A DNA stretch of 64,000 nucleotides from Apium graveolens (GCF_009905375.1 NC_133653.1:81852911-81916910); one strand, 5' to 3'. Shown: positions 47,641-60,700, counted from the first letter of the stretch. Numbers and translations are program-made. Notes: generated by a model not told the origin, from the letters alone.

Positions 47641-48075
47641 AGAGCAAAAGTTCTACGTTGAGAGAAAAACATTATCTATCAAACATATGAAGGATGAATA
47701 CACCAATATCAAGATAATAATGAAAAAAATATGATTTTTTTCTAAAATAACAATATCAATCTTTTTCTTCAGACCTAATTTAATGTCTCTTTTCAATAAT
47801 GTCACAAACAAAAATGAGATAATATAAAAAAAAAATTGAAATGAAAATACGATTAGATTATAATTTATTAAGAAATGTACAACCACTAAACAGATTACAA
47901 GAAATATAAGAAAAAACAAAATTATTAGAAAGATATAAAAATATAAGAACATACTGAAGTTTATTGCTTATAATAGAATAGATGTCTTAAACCAATACAA
48001 ATAGATCTTGTTTATAATAGTCTTGGAGGGGACAACTTGATTGGATGAAATCTTGCAAGCCAATCAGATGTAGCT
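47641..48075 (-). repeat. LTR-like fragment shared with 63090-63280
   Basis: The part 47885-48070 matches 63095-63270. On the minus strand each holds GGGGACAACTTGA in inverse, a TATA-like box, AATAAACTTCAGT (a possible poly(A) signal) and a downstream TTTTTTCTTATATTTCTTG. This looks like promoter and end signals of a retroelement LTR. The rest, 47641-47880, is AT-rich and empty. Confidence 0.55.
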
Positions 48076-48236
48076 TTCCACAAGTTCAATACACCGACAA
48101 AACTCAATTTAAAAAAAATAAAAATAAGACCACCACAACCCAAAAACTCCGAGGAATAGTACGAGTGTTGCATGCTTGGACCGCTCTTCACGAGAATCTT
48201 TCATTTGTCAACTATAAGCGTCACACTATTCATAGT

Positions 48237-51200
48237 TCAACGGTCTTTCTTCGGGTCATAATCAGCGTCATCATCACTGTCTACGGAGTTTTCATCATCA
48301 TCGTCAATATCATCACCGAACTCATCAGCTACCCCAACATCCTTGTCATCAGCTATGTCAACGTTTATAATCACATCCTCCCAATAGTCCTCTCCGTCTT
48401 TCCCCTGAATAAATAACCGAACAAAGTCATTTTTTGATCAACAAAAACAGATGTAAGAGGAGCTAGATTGACCTGAGTTCAATTTATACTTTCCTAGGTT
48501 TGATTTGGGCCTATGAGAGAGTTATCTGGTGATAGTACCTCATTGTTGTTAAACCAGCATTGTTTATCAGTCAAACCTCCAGCACCAAGTTGCTGCACAC
48601 ACGTCATAAACATCATGAGCATATCGTTCCAACAATGTGACAGACTTCAATTCTCTAATGGAAAATGATATGCTAATAATTTCAGTTACCTGACCACCGT
48701 CGATGTTGTGTCGCTTGAAAAGGTTTGGAACACTCATTTGTCCAGCACCAAGTTGCTGCACACACACAAACATCGTATACATCACTTAACAAAATGTAAC
48801 AGACTACAACACTATAATAGCAATGGAGCTATCTAATGTTCAGGACCGAAAATGTAGATACATAACTGAACTGGTTAATATAATTTATTTATCATTTCAA
48901 TGGTGCTGAAAATAAATTTAGTCTGACCCAAATACTTACATATCCATTCACTGTTGAGGCATTTCCAAACTGATTTCCACCAAAAGAAATGTCAGTATTT
49001 GGATCACATTTCACAATTCTCAGCTACACAGTTTAAAAAAATATAAAATGGTCCAATATTGGAGAATACATATCGAACATGAAAGTACATATATGCATCA
49101 TGCTACAGTTACCTGACCACCATTGATATTATGTCCATTGAAAAATATTGAATTAGTCATTTGTCCAACACCAAGTAGCTGCGCACACATAAAACTCATA
49201 TACATCAATCCAACATATGTGAAACTCCAACCCTCTTGGTAAATAAATGGAGCTAATATTGTATTTATTTACCCCTGAGGTGCTACCCAATTAAAAAAAA
49301 ACCTAGACAATGGTCCAATAGCATAAAATAATACGTCAAATTAATTAAACATACTTCAGTTACCTGACCACCGTTGATGTCATGTCCATTGAAAATGCCG
49401 TTGCTGCCCTGCCCGGCCATATTGAATGCTTGGGAGATGTTGTGTCCAGTGAAAATGCTATCTTTGCCCTGCCCACCCATATTCAATGCTTGGATAGAGT
49501 AAGAGTTATTATGACAGGGAGCAGTACCAGAAGTTCCAATATGATTTGCTGAGTTAAACATGTAATTTTTAGCTCCTCCACTTCTATAAGATGCCACCAA
49601 ATTTCCGTTTCTTTTCTCACTTCTTAGTTGATCTATCAACATTAAGTGCGGATTTCCTGAAACAAAGCTTGAGTAACAATTAACATCGATCCAGTGTGAA
49701 GTTTCAAGGTCAGCACTCCCATCCAAAACGCGGTTAATGAACTGTCGATATTTCTGCATTTCACAATGTCCGGTCCATAATAATGAGGATATTACATGAT
49801 TTATGCTTAACATTAAGTAATAGACATTCATATAATAATTAGTTCCACGCATCATATCTTGTTTTTCTTTAACCATCATCAGGTCATAACCTTATGCTAT
49901 ATGTGTAAAGTGAAAATATGCGTCTGACAGTAGATTAGATACAATTATATTGTTTGACATTATTCAGAAACCTGTAGGTGGCTTGCTACTTGTTCCCGAC
50001 TAAGTTCTGGTACTTTCATAAACTCCATAATGGTTTTAGGGACAGCTTCTGCATAAAATTAACTTTGAAGATCATATATACAATTACAGATTGCAATTGA
50101 AATATGCATGATATATCGAGCTTACCATGATAACCAAGGACTAACAGAGCTTCCACGAACTGGGTATGGAGTCTATGTGTCCAGACAAATCTTTTAGCCC
50201 CCCTTGCTGTTTCAAAATCAACAATTCATTGTTATTATTACTGTAATCTATATATTAGTTACTAATATCTATGATGGCCAGGATTTCTCACCAATCAAAA
50301 TATTGTTTGAAGAGAATGCATTGTGGCCGTCTGCATTTTCTTGAGATGTTCTATTGATACTATTACGTTTCCACCACACAGAAAACATCCAAATGTTCTT
50401 CAAATCCTCGGCCACTATAGGCTTTAGTAGGAAGTATTGTGCCCCACTTTGAATTCCATTGTACATAAGCTCCGGTGTGCTATCAGATGATATCACTGCT
50501 CAAAGTTAAAAGTTTATTAGTAACTCTGTAACTGGCACCAATTAAATTTATCATAATAAATATATAATACACATAAATGTACATAAACCCGTATGTACAG
50601 AGAAAGTTGGATCTCACGGATAACAGGTAAACAAAATTCTCGGTTGATCTGTCGCTGAAGTTCAATGCCATTCATGTGTGGCATATGTACATCACATAAA
50701 ACGAGATCAAAAGGTCTAGCCCGCAGATTGCATAGAGCATCATAAGCATGATTTACCGCCGTCACTGAAATTAATATTACACAAAAACATTAGTGACTAC
50801 CTACATGTATAAGACTACTATAAAATTTCTCTTGGTATATAATGTTTAGCAAAAATAATTTCTTTTTAATTATAATATGTAAGACCAAGAATTTCAAATA
50901 AGAGTATTCTAACCATATGTATATGTTGAGATGGTATATCGCCTTCCATATATATCCAATACGGAGGACTAGAAACATTAATTTTTTACTAAATGCCATA
51001 TTTCGGGGAAATTGAAATCTAATAAGTCAATATCGATGAAAACAGATAATTCAAGTCCAGACGGTGACAACAGTTGCAATAAATATGTCAATAGTTCTAA
51101 AAGTATGTGAACAATCTTTACCACAAAATTCCATCGGACAACTAATGGACATATAAAATAATAAACAACCAAATGAATTAATTGGAAAAAAATTGTAATA

Positions 51201-51750
51201 GTAGAGTGTCGATCATAAAACCCCTCTACAATAAATATATTATTGTCGTTATTGAGACCCAATTACATTTATATATGATACAACAAAATTAAGTTTATCT
51301 AAATTCATAAAAGTCTCCATTTCTTCTATAACTATTTTCACAAACCAAATTCGGTACATAGTGAATAGAGAGGATAATCATGTTAGCTACATCAATCAAT
51401 CAGAGATTATTTTGAGACAATTGTGTAAGAGTAATAAATTTGACGAAAAAATTTCCAATTCAATATAAAACATGTGTCGAAATTCAATACAAAATCTATG
51501 TGTATATGTACATTGTATGTATTTATTGTGGTATATTTGGGGAAATTCTCCGAGTTAGCAAGTTTAGCAAATAAGATGCACATATAACACACGAGTTATA
51601 GATCACACACAAAATTCCATATCAATAATAATAGTAGTATAAAAAGTTAAGAAGATTGCAGAAAAAACCTTCATAGCTCCATTTTTGCAAATATGTTTTC
51701 AGAATAGCTAAACATATGCTATCATCGTCTACCACCAAAATGTTAAACAT
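48237..51750 (-). CDS. Type-B two-component response regulator
   Basis: A transcription factor that would end the cytokinin-type His-Asp phosphorelay in the nucleus. Eleven exons with GT-AG borders: 51750-51669, 50764-50618, 50495-50292, 50206-50126, 50048-49972, 49753-49364, 49178-49113, 49023-48940, 48755-48690, 48592-48539, 48404-48237; 1419 nt, 472 aa. Receiver: LVVDDDS gives the acidic pair (Asp8-10), CDVHMP the phospho-acceptor Asp52, FLLKPI the Lys101. The GARP/Myb domain spans about 146-200 (RFVWTHRLHTQF, AVPKTIMEFM, REQVASHLQKYR). The C-terminal half has repeated G-GHNI-GGQ motifs spread over short duplicated exons and a final Asp/Glu-rich tail (DDIDDDDENSVDSDDD). The N-terminus is short and the linker between the two domains has only about 40 residues without the usual Lys/Arg-rich cluster, so this is an atypical family member. 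Confidence 0.9.
48690..49178 (-). repeat. Duplicated 66-bp exons in the response regulator
   Basis: Exons 49178-49113 and 48755-48690 are each 66 bp, phase 0 and begin (C)AACTTGGTG/CTACTTGGTG. They encode a 22-residue module with LG-GQM, then F--HNI-GGQ. The last part of exon 6 (49364-49490) holds two in-exon copies, and exon 10 (48592-48539) starts with the same QLGAG. Flanking introns share GTAACTGA donors and GTGTGCAG-like acceptors, so whole exons with intron edges were duplicated. Confidence 0.85.
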
Positions 51751-51834
51751 TTTCTTCTTTGTAACTCTTACAAATTTTTAGTTGTTTCGGTGAGATGTAT
51801 GTAAAGTGTTCGTTCAAAATTCTAAAAGATGTGT

Positions 51835-51844
51835 CTACTTATAG
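51835..51844 (-). promoter_or_regulatory. TATA box of the response regulator
   Basis: CTATAAGTAG on the minus strand about 85 bases before the start codon at 51750. It is the only good TATA-like motif near the start and fits a short leader. Confidence 0.55.
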
Positions 51845-52358
51845 GCTATGGCTACAGGGTTGCAACATGATTAGCTTCTAGAGTCTTCTATTCTATAACA
51901 AAAGTATAGTATCCAAGATTAAAATAAAAAATAAAGAATATAATCCTAAATTAAAACATAAAACTATTTATTCGGTTTCTAGAGTCTTCTTATATTGTTC
52001 CCCCTGCTGTTTTGCATTGCTTTTGTTTTTGTCTTGGGTCAGCCAGCTAATCAGGTGGTTTATTCTTTTTTTCTTTTATATTATCTCATATTAGTAAAAA
52101 GATATTGACATCTCGGACGAATCATTGGTTCATCATCGTGCTAATATTTGATACACTTTTTATTAAAAACATAAATTGTACGTGCAACAATCATCTCAAA
52201 CAAAAAGGTTAATGATATCTGATAACATAATCACATCATACAAATACAATAGATTTTCCTAGACTAAAAATATTTGACTAATGTATTGCTAGAACTACAT
52301 AATCCAATAGATATTGTCAAATTAAAACATATCCAACTAAAGACTCATTCTACATTGT
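51845..52358. other. Upstream region of the response regulator, no gene
   Basis: AT-rich sequence that should contain the promoter. I see no further gene or repeat. Confidence 0.5.
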
Positions 52359-53280
52359 TAGGTCCGAAATGAGTTACAGAGGGGGTGAATGTAACTCTAT
52401 TCTTTTTTCAAACTTTCTTTTGCAAAAATTAAAATCAAGAACAAAGTTACGAAAAGATAACGAATAACAAATAAATACCGGGGTAAATAACTTTATTCAA
52501 GAATATAAACCTCGAAGGGTGCTTACATCCACGACTATGAACTAGTTGCTATGAAATACAATGACAAATGAATGTAAATCACTATATTGAGACTACCAAT
52601 AAACAATACAATCTCTCTCAATCATCACTCAATATAGCTACAAGATGTGTAAGATTTGATGTGTATGTATAATACGCAATTCTTTAATGAATACTCAAGG
52701 TTTGAAGCTCTTCACCTAAGAATACACAACTGATCTCAAATTTCTTCTCTCTAGTGTTATTAGATCTGAAAAATGTGTTTCACCAACAAAAATAGTGTTG
52801 TTGTAAATGTTCTTGTGGCCGAGAATAATCTAGTATACGAGGTTTCTTGTGCTTCACTCATTTTAAATTGCACACTTTCGATGGCACAATGAAGACTGTC
52901 AATCCACACTTTCTTTTCATAGACAGTGGATCAAAATTATTGATTCCATAGTCAGTCCTTCAAGAGTGTTGATATAGTTTGCATGAAGAATTAGAAAACC
53001 GAATGAAGCAACCAAAGCTTTAATTGTAGATTTCCTAGGCTCCTTCAGGATTGTTGATAGCTTCAACAAGTGTAAGAATGTTGACCGCTCCTTTTTCTTT
53101 AGACTATCAATAGGTTTTGTGAGGTTTGAACATTGTCAAACCATGTTTTTTTTCAAAGACCGGTGAACATGCTAGTCATTAGATAAATATTGTCGATCAA
53201 GCTATTTATCTTGATACTGTCGATAGAATAACGAGGCAAGAGTGTCGACTTCCTTAAGCTCCAAAAACCGCTCTCCAATT
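52359..53280 (-). repeat. Possible copia LTR remnant
   Basis: It opens TGTTAGGTCC followed by GAGGGGGTGAATG. This is the reverse complement pattern of SIRE-like LTR 3' ends, compare the CCCCCTTCTACAG and CCTAACA at 6390-6417. No primer site or coding region adjoins and the other end is unclear, so this is a tentative solo LTR. Confidence 0.35.
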
Positions 53281-53319
53281 TTACTAGCCTAGCAATACGA
53301 AAGTTACTATGCGAAGGAT

Positions 53320-53784
53320 ACTAGGAAGCACCGACACTCCAAAAAGGATGCCGTATGCGTGTCGGACACGGCCGACATGGCGACACGGCTGAGTACGTGT
53401 CCGACACGCCACATGGCGTGTCGACAGAAAAAGGCAACCGATACGCGACCGACACGGGTTCGACACGCGACCGACACGGCCCATATAAAAATGCCCAAAA
53501 TCATCTTAAAAAATCCCAACAAAATCTTTTTTTAAAAGCCCAAACCATCTTATATTAACCCTAATTTTGTGTCTCTCTGTCTCTTATAACCTCCCCTCTT
53601 CATCTTTTATAACCCTATATATATACAATCAAATGTATACATACATCTATATATATATAACACATATAAAAATATTTTTTATATTTTTATAACTTTTTTT
53701 TGCCGTGTCCCGTATCCGGGACACTTTGATAATTGACGAATCCCCGTGTCCCGTGTCGCCGTATCAGTGTCGGTGCTTCCTAGT
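53320..53784. mobile_element. TIR element with perfect 19-bp ends
   Basis: ACTAGGAAGCACCGACACT at the left and its exact reverse complement at the right. Flanks are GAAGGAT and CAAGGAT, a 7-bp near-match that may be the target duplication. Subterminal regions are full of CGACACG/CGTGTC motifs in both orientations; the centre (53580-53700) is AT-rich. No transposase. Superfamily not certain. Confidence 0.75.
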
Positions 53785-55749
53785 CAAGGATACAAATTTA
53801 TGAATGTATATTTTACATACCGTGCGCATTAGTCTACATAGTTAGATACCATTCAATTAATTTTTCAAGAGTTTTAGACGTGTAAAATGTCAAAAATATT
53901 ATTTTTAAAAAAAACAAGTGACATGAGTATCATTTTAGAAATTTTGGCCAATATATCAACCTATTACGCAATTTTAAATATACGCATCTCAATTTTAAGT
54001 TATAGGTCGTGTTCATATCGAGTCATGTCATAAGTATTAAATTAGATTTAGACTCAAACACGACAAGTGAATTTGTTAACCAGCAAAATCTTGACAGGTT
54101 ACTCGACCTGCTAACCCTTTTATATGATAAATATAAATATTTTATCTATTAGTTACATAAATATTTAAATTATTTTATAAATATAATTGTATAAAATACT
54201 TGATCAATTATTATACTTGTGTTTCTAAGTCTCGAGTTAGTTTGTGTAGGAAAATGCAATCGTGTTTATTGATCAATTGAAAGACATACATTTATCCTAT
54301 TATACTCAAAAGGCAAAATATTTAAAGTTTTGTTATTAATATTATGACATGTAGTTGATCACGTAATTCCTAATTATTGAATTTTTTAAATCATACTGAT
54401 GATAATCGTTAACTGATACTAAACGTTGTTATTATATAGAGTAATTTAAGAAGTATCCACTTATTTGATTGTTTTCTAAAATTAATATTAAATAATAAAT
54501 AATAAATATTTGAAACAACCGTGCATTGTACGGGTTAGAGGCGAGTATAAACTTATGCAATATAAATATAAAAAATTAAACCATATTATTATTATGATTA
54601 TAGGATCATCTTAATATTATATATATATATATTAATACAATTATTTAAAAAAAACGACTATGCCATTCAGGTCCAAAGCATTGACCCTTAACTCATTTTT
54701 TATCATGTCAATTTTTAACCCGACCCATTTAATAACAAATTTAACTCGTAAAATTCGAGTCGAGTCCGTATCACATTAGCAAGTTTGATCCGATCTTAAA
54801 AGCTCAACGAAAATGGATATCAATAATACACATTTAAGACAAATAGGTATAATTTTGATTTATCCATGGATTGTCGACTGAATTTAATCCGGAATGCAAT
54901 AGATTGTCAATTTTTTAAGCTTGTGGTTCTTTGTCACTTAAACCATCATCATTTTGCTCCACATATATTCTTCAACCCTTGCTTGAATTCCTTGCATTGC
55001 TTCACGAACAACTAACGCCTAGTGCCACAGTCAGGTTCACAAACGACTAGCTTTGCTCATATTTTTCGTTGTTCTTGTTAAGTCGGCAACTCTATATTGA
55101 TATTCCATTGAAATCTTGTAGTCTTTATACTAAATTATCTATAGTTGTGTGCATCTAATATCTTTAACCTCTTATTCCACTATTTCTTGAACATATAATT
55201 AATTCATTTGGTGCTCAGTTGAAGACTTTTCCAAACTAATCCGGATTTCTGCATTCTTGAATAGATTTTTGTGAACTAGGTATTATTTGCAAGTTATATT
55301 CTATTATTGAGTTAACTTGTACAGCTTTGACCTTGCTCAACAATATCCACTTATTTGATTGTTAATCCTAGCAAACAAATCCAACAAGGAGAGCAACAAT
55401 TTCCTCAAGGTGCAAGGGTGTCGGTCAGTTTCACGGTGCTTCTCTCCACTCAAAACTCAAAACATTCAAGTGTACCTGAGATAAGTTTTCTTCCACCTTC
55501 TAACGATGGAAACTCTTGGTCAAGAGATCCATAAATGTTCCTTCTGGGAAAGGACATAAGAGTCCTAAGGGTTAAAATATCTATAATTATTTTCCATTCG
55601 GCGGTTGGGATACAAAGTGGTACCGGGGGTCTAAGGTTCATCCACTAGGATTTTATCTCATTCTTCGTGTGTAGTTCATAAGTTTGTTGTGCCATTTTGT
55701 CTCTGCATCAAATGGTATCAAAAGTTTAGGTTTTCTTCTTTGATATCTT
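53785..55749. other. Intergenic with decayed repeats, no gene
   Basis: AT-rich. Degenerate GGTCGTGTTC/GAGTCATGTC motifs near 54005 and ACCCGACCC near 54720 hint at an old TIR element. AATGGTATCAAAAGTTTAGG near 55710 resembles a decayed tRNA-Met primer site after an LTR end, but no element can be followed. Confidence 0.4.
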
Positions 55750-55756
55750 AATTTTT

Positions 55757-55950
55757 GGGAAATCTTGGATTTGGAAAAAGAAAAAAAATTATTGTACATC
55801 ACCAGAAAATAGCATTCATTGTTGAAGTACTGTTTGATTTCTTCATTGTAGGCAGATCTTGGATTTTGTTAAAGAAAAAATTTATTGTACATCGGAAATT
55901 ACTATTCACTGTTGAAGTATTGTTCATCTTGAAAATATTGTTCATCTGAG
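55757..55950 (+). repeat. Tandem duplication of about 100 bp
   Basis: ATCTTGGATTTGGAAAAAG with ATTGTACATC and CATTGTTGAAGTACTGTT recurs about 98 bp later in diverged form (AGATCTTGGATTTTGTTAAAG, ATTGTACATC, CACTGTTGAAGTATTGTT). Confidence 0.65.
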
Positions 55951-57904
55951 AAATTACTCACACGTTTATTGCTAACCAGAAGCAAGTAAAATCAAATTCG
56001 AAATCAACTCTAGAGGAAAAATAAAGACACGTAAAGAGGAGGTTCTTATTGTGGTAGAAAGATAGGAGGTAACCCTAATATTTTATGGAAAATCACAATA
56101 TGGTATCACTGAAATTAAATATTGTATAAATTTGGTCCTGGGATTTAGAGAAAATTCCATTTACCTGTATTTCTAGAATTTGACAGTTAGTTTGACTCCT
56201 GCAGCTTCTGATTTTTGACATTCCAGCCCTTGCAACTTATGTATTCTACTTAATTTATGTTGGATATGCATATATTTTGCAATTAAAAAAGTAAAATATA
56301 ATATTTCTTTTTCTTGAAGAAGGATGTGATATAGTGCACTTTATTGAGTCTATGTTTGTCGGTGTGAACATAGGTTACTCGGGTATAAGCTTACGTTGAA
56401 GGAGTTACATAATAACATCTTGAACTTAAAAGGTTTGAAAAAAGGTAGAAATTTTAGTTGAGTAAAGAGGAACAAATGTACACGCAAGGAATAAAAGAGA
56501 ATTCTTGAGATTCTTACATCTCAACCTCAACATCTTGTACATTTCGAGAAGAAAAGTGTCCAAGGGGAAATGGAAGCCTATTGAAGTGCAAATAAAAAAT
56601 AATAGTTTCACAAGGATGATGTGATCATACCAAATTTTAGTTGCAATTAACATGTTGATAAAGATTTTTTTGATGAAAAATCTAAGGTGGAGCAAGTTTG
56701 CTTGTTGAACAAAAGCAAGTAGATGATGATATTATTGAGATTGAGCATATCAAAATTATCATTCCGAATTATCTGTCAAAACCTCCTTCACTTGCTACTC
56801 AAGTTTTATAGTTATTTGCATCTCAGACATTCTTCTTCAAGTGGGAAGATTTTTTCTTTGTTCTAGCTCAATCATGAATGGTTGTTCTTGCATTCTATAA
56901 GACTCATGATTGAGTTTTCTGTGACAAGAGGACAATGATGAGAAACAGTGTTGGAAAATATTCATACATATTATTAATACGTTTTATGTATTTACTTTAA
57001 AAAGAATTAAAATACTTGTTTGTATATTTTATATATGGGGATAGTAGGTTATTAAACATTTAGTAGGGTACAAAATAAACTCAATCGTTATCGAGCCTTA
57101 GACCATTAGGTTATAAATAAGGTCCGCATTATCTATATAAGCCTTGCAATCTCCATATTATTGCTATTATTATTAGACTTGATTATCATATTATTATTGA
57201 ATATTAAAATAAAGTACCTTTTAGATAGATATTAAAGTATTGAATATTCTTCAAATTATATCTAATGGTTCTTATCCAACTGTTTTAAAAGATCTAACGG
57301 TTGTTGTTTTATTGTTGATTGACCAAAATTACTACCTACAAACTACACAAGATGAAGTTTGCTTATTATTTATCTTATTATCAATTAGTATACATAGATA
57401 TCTTAACCAAAATGTCAGAAACTTGGGTTGCTATAAGGTGCTAATTGTTCACTTTCAGCATAAACTTGGGTAGTTGGAGAGTGCAATTTGGGTTGATGTA
57501 CTAATTGTTCACTTTCAATCTTTTGGTAGAAGAAGTCCAATGTCGAAATAAGCAAAGTATGCTGTTCAAATCTACTTCTAGCCTAGAACAGATTATCCTA
57601 TACTTCTCCTAATAACGTCACTATAGAAATTCGTGAATATCAAGAATTGACTTTGCTTGAACAACAAATTAGAAATTTATATATCAGAGCAATTTATTTT
57701 GGTTATAAGCTGATATGATGTCAACTCAGATAAGAATTACAATATGCAATGGACAGTGGATTAACATAAACATTAAACATACAAGAAAACATTAGATTTT
57801 GTATACAGCTACAGAAGTTATTTATTAAGAAATTCATGGTTTTATTAGGCTTTTATCAAGTATATAAAATTACTAAAATAACATAAAGGTACCTTGTTAT
57901 TAGG
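55951..57904. other. Decayed retroelement-like or empty sequence
   Basis: No intact frame. A purine-rich GACAAGAGGACAATGATGAG followed by TGTTGGAAAATATTC at 56951 could be a degenerate polypurine tract and LTR start, but support is weak. Confidence 0.3.
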
Positions 57905-58130
57905 TAATAATGTACGATCCACCTGGTACCTTGTTATACTTGTATGGATTTGTTGCAGAGAGTATAAACTCCCTATGCACGGACTTCCTTAGCCATCCAT
58001 AAACAGTTGTAAACAATAATAAGGCAAGCTGCAATTTATTAAAATATCAGTGTAAAAGAAGTATTAATATATCAAGTAAAGTTACACGATGTGATCAGTC
58101 CAGACTAAACCAAATAAATATATTAAATTT
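57905..58130. repeat. Partner of the segment at 23440-23660
   Basis: Shares the CTTGTTATACTTG start, the GGACTTCCTTAGCCATCCATAAAC core, CAATAATAAGGCAA and ATCAGTCCA with 23440-23660, at lower identity. It may be an exon remnant of a duplicated host gene or an unclassified repeat. I do not recognise the product. Confidence 0.5.
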
Positions 58131-58422
58131 CAAGCAGCGTTTAATTTATTATCTAGCATTATTCCAAATATGTCAAATGCGGATAATTGATATAGCACCT
58201 TCTGCAGCCATGACTTCCAACAGAGTTCTAGTACCAATAATGTTATTATTATAGTACTATGCAGGTTTCACAGACATTCACAAAATGCTTCTTATCCAGC
58301 AGCAGGGTAAATACTAAGGCCATCTAACCTGCAGAAGCACAAGGGTAATTGATGATTAGAAGAAAGTTTAATATAATAAGAATTTTAATAGTTCACTTTT
58401 CAGGTATATGTTAATCAAAGAC

Positions 58423-58635
58423 TGTTAAAGATACAATCTATAATATTCTGTTCCCTATAAATGGGGAAACAAGCTGTATAATTGATACAGTTAGATTAAT
58501 TATAGGCTGACTTGGTTATACACAATCGAAGGTAGTTATTACTGAACATTTGGCACTTATTACAAAATATTCTCTTGTCTATACAAAGCCAATATAAAAG
58601 CATCATTCTTCTTGAATAATATACAGAGTACTACA
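58423..58635 (+). repeat. 5' LTR of the short-LTR copia element
   Basis: Matches 60728-60958 with many substitutions and indels, so this element is much older than the two LTR elements at 29-46 kb. It contains the CCTATAAATGGGGAA-type TATA region near 58455. Confidence 0.82.
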
Positions 58636-58639
58636 AAAA

Positions 58640-60700
58640 AAGGGTACAACTGCTATCATCCTCCTACTCGTCGTATGTATGTCACATTCGACGTTACATT
58701 CAATGAAGAACAGCCTTTTTATCCCAATAATCCACTTCAGGGAGGAAATGTGAGAGATGTTTCTAATTGGAATAATTGTCTTCCTAAGGCTATTCCTGAG
58801 ATCTCAGAACATGATACAAGTCTAGTTGAGCAACTACCACCATCTCAGTTGTCTAAAGCTAAGAAAACCTTAGTTTACTCTCTGCAACGAAAGAATCATC
58901 AAGAAATACAGTCAACTGCTGCTCCAACATCATGAGTCTAACCTAGAGAGTAATGCCAATGTAAGTGATCACTCTCTTGTCCCTGTTGCATCTGATTTTC
59001 CTATTAATGAGCCTTTAGGTATAAATGGGCATGACCTTGAGCTACCAATTGCAAAATGAAAAGGTGTTCGAACTTGTACTCAACATCCAATGTCCAAATA
59101 TGTGTGCTACAGCAGATTAGCCCCCCACTATAAATCTTTCCTGGCCAAAGTTGATCAAGTAGTAATTCCAAAAAATATTTGGGAAGCGCTAACACACAAA
59201 GAATGGAGGAAAGCAGTGTATGAAGAAATTGGGGCACTAGAAGCTAACAAAAACATGGTCTGTAATCAAGAAACCCGCGAATAAACATTTGGTAGGGTGC
59301 AAATGGTTATTTACAGTGAAACACAAAGCTGATGGAACAATAGACCGATATAAAGCAAGACTGGTAGCGAAAGGGTTCACTCAAAAATATGGTGTGGACT
59401 ACAATGAGACATTTTCCCCAATTGCAAAATTAAACACAGTGAGAGTTGTACTATCCATTGCAGCCAATATTGACTGGCCCTTACAACAACTATATATTTA
59501 GAATGCTTTTCTTAATTGATATTTGGATGAAGAAATTTTCATGAAAATTCCTCTAGGTTTTGAAAAAGATATGGAACAGGAAATGTCTTTGTCTGCCGCC
59601 TGAAAAAATCTATCTGCGGTTTGAAACAATTTCCTTTGGTTTTGGTCTGGTTTAAAAGGTTTAAACAAGTGCTGCAAAGGCACGGATACAAACAGGCTCA
59701 ATCAGATCACACCTTATTCATCGAACACTTAACTGAAGGTAAGAAAAGTATCCTCATTGTCTATGTTGACGATATGATAATAACAGGTGATGATCATAGA
59801 GCAGGAAACCTTAAAGATGTGTTCGCTAAGGAGTTTGAAGTAAAGGATCTTGGACCAATAAAGTATTTTCTAGGATTGGAAGTTGCAAGAACAAATTAAG
59901 GAATTGTAATATCTCAAAGAAAATATATTCTTGATCTTCTCAAAGAAACTGGAATGAGTGGATGTAAACCTGCGGCAACACCTGTTGAACCAAAAAGCAA
60001 GTTTAAACAAGTGAAAAATGGAAATCCAGTTGACAAAGAAATGTACCAACAATTGGTGGAAAAATTGATCTATCTTTCTCGTACAAGGCCTGGCATTGCA
60101 TTTGCCGTGAGCCTGGTTAGTCATTACATGCATGATCCTCTAAAAAAACACTTGGAAGCTGTATAAACAATTTTGCGCTATCTCAAGAAAACACCATGGA
60201 ATAGATTATTATTTAAAGGAATACTGATCGTAGTGTTGAAGCCTTTACAGATGCAGACTGACAGTATCAGTTGAAGACAGAAGTTCGATAACTAGGTATT
60301 GCACTAAGATCTGTGGGAACCTGGTCACTTGGATCATTTGGAGGAGTAAGAAACAATCAGTGGTGACTCGAAGAAGTGCTGAAGCAGAACTTAAAGCCCT
60401 TGCTCAAGGTATATGCGAGTTGATTTAGATTAAACGGTTACTTAATGAGTTAAAAATGCGAAAAACTGAGCCCCACTGAGGCTGTTCTGTGAAAGGAAAT
60501 CAGCAATCAACATGGCACATAATCCGGTTCATCATGACAGAACGAAGCACGTTGAAATAGACACTTCATCAAAGAAAAGATCAAAGAAAAAGAATTATGT
60601 GTTGTGTATATTCCGAGCAGATTACAACAGGCTGAAATATTGACGAAGGGTTTGCCAACAGGATGTTATAATGAATTAGTTCACAAGCTCGGCATGTGGA
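58640..60700 (+). pseudogene. Copia Pol pseudogene (integrase end, RT, RNase H)
   Basis: The integrase tail with GYNCYHPPTRRMYVTFDVTF is at 58640-58710. Reverse transcriptase starts near 59080 with [14 protein letters not shown] and [11 protein letters not shown], continues past a stop at 59499, the YVDDMIITGDD active site near 59760 and KYFLGLEVA near 59865, with a stop at 59897. RNase H remnants (AFTDAD near 60243) are full of stops to about 60700. Frameshifts lie near 59020, 59280 and 59600. The small LTRs and motif style suggest one of the short-LTR copia branches. Confidence 0.85.

Noticed and set aside
48045..48416. 123-codon plus-strand frame over the gene 3' end
   Set aside because: It is the antisense of the last exon of the response regulator, whose Asp/Glu tail and splice acceptor fit better.
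51407..51592. Small minus-strand frame in intron 1 of the response regulator
   Set aside because: Lies within an intron, with no motif; intron 1 borders are well supported by the receiver reading frame.
53320..53784. CRISPR-like or satellite array of CGACACG words
   Set aside because: The words are irregularly spaced and lie between perfect terminal inverted repeats; this is a TIR element in a plant genome.
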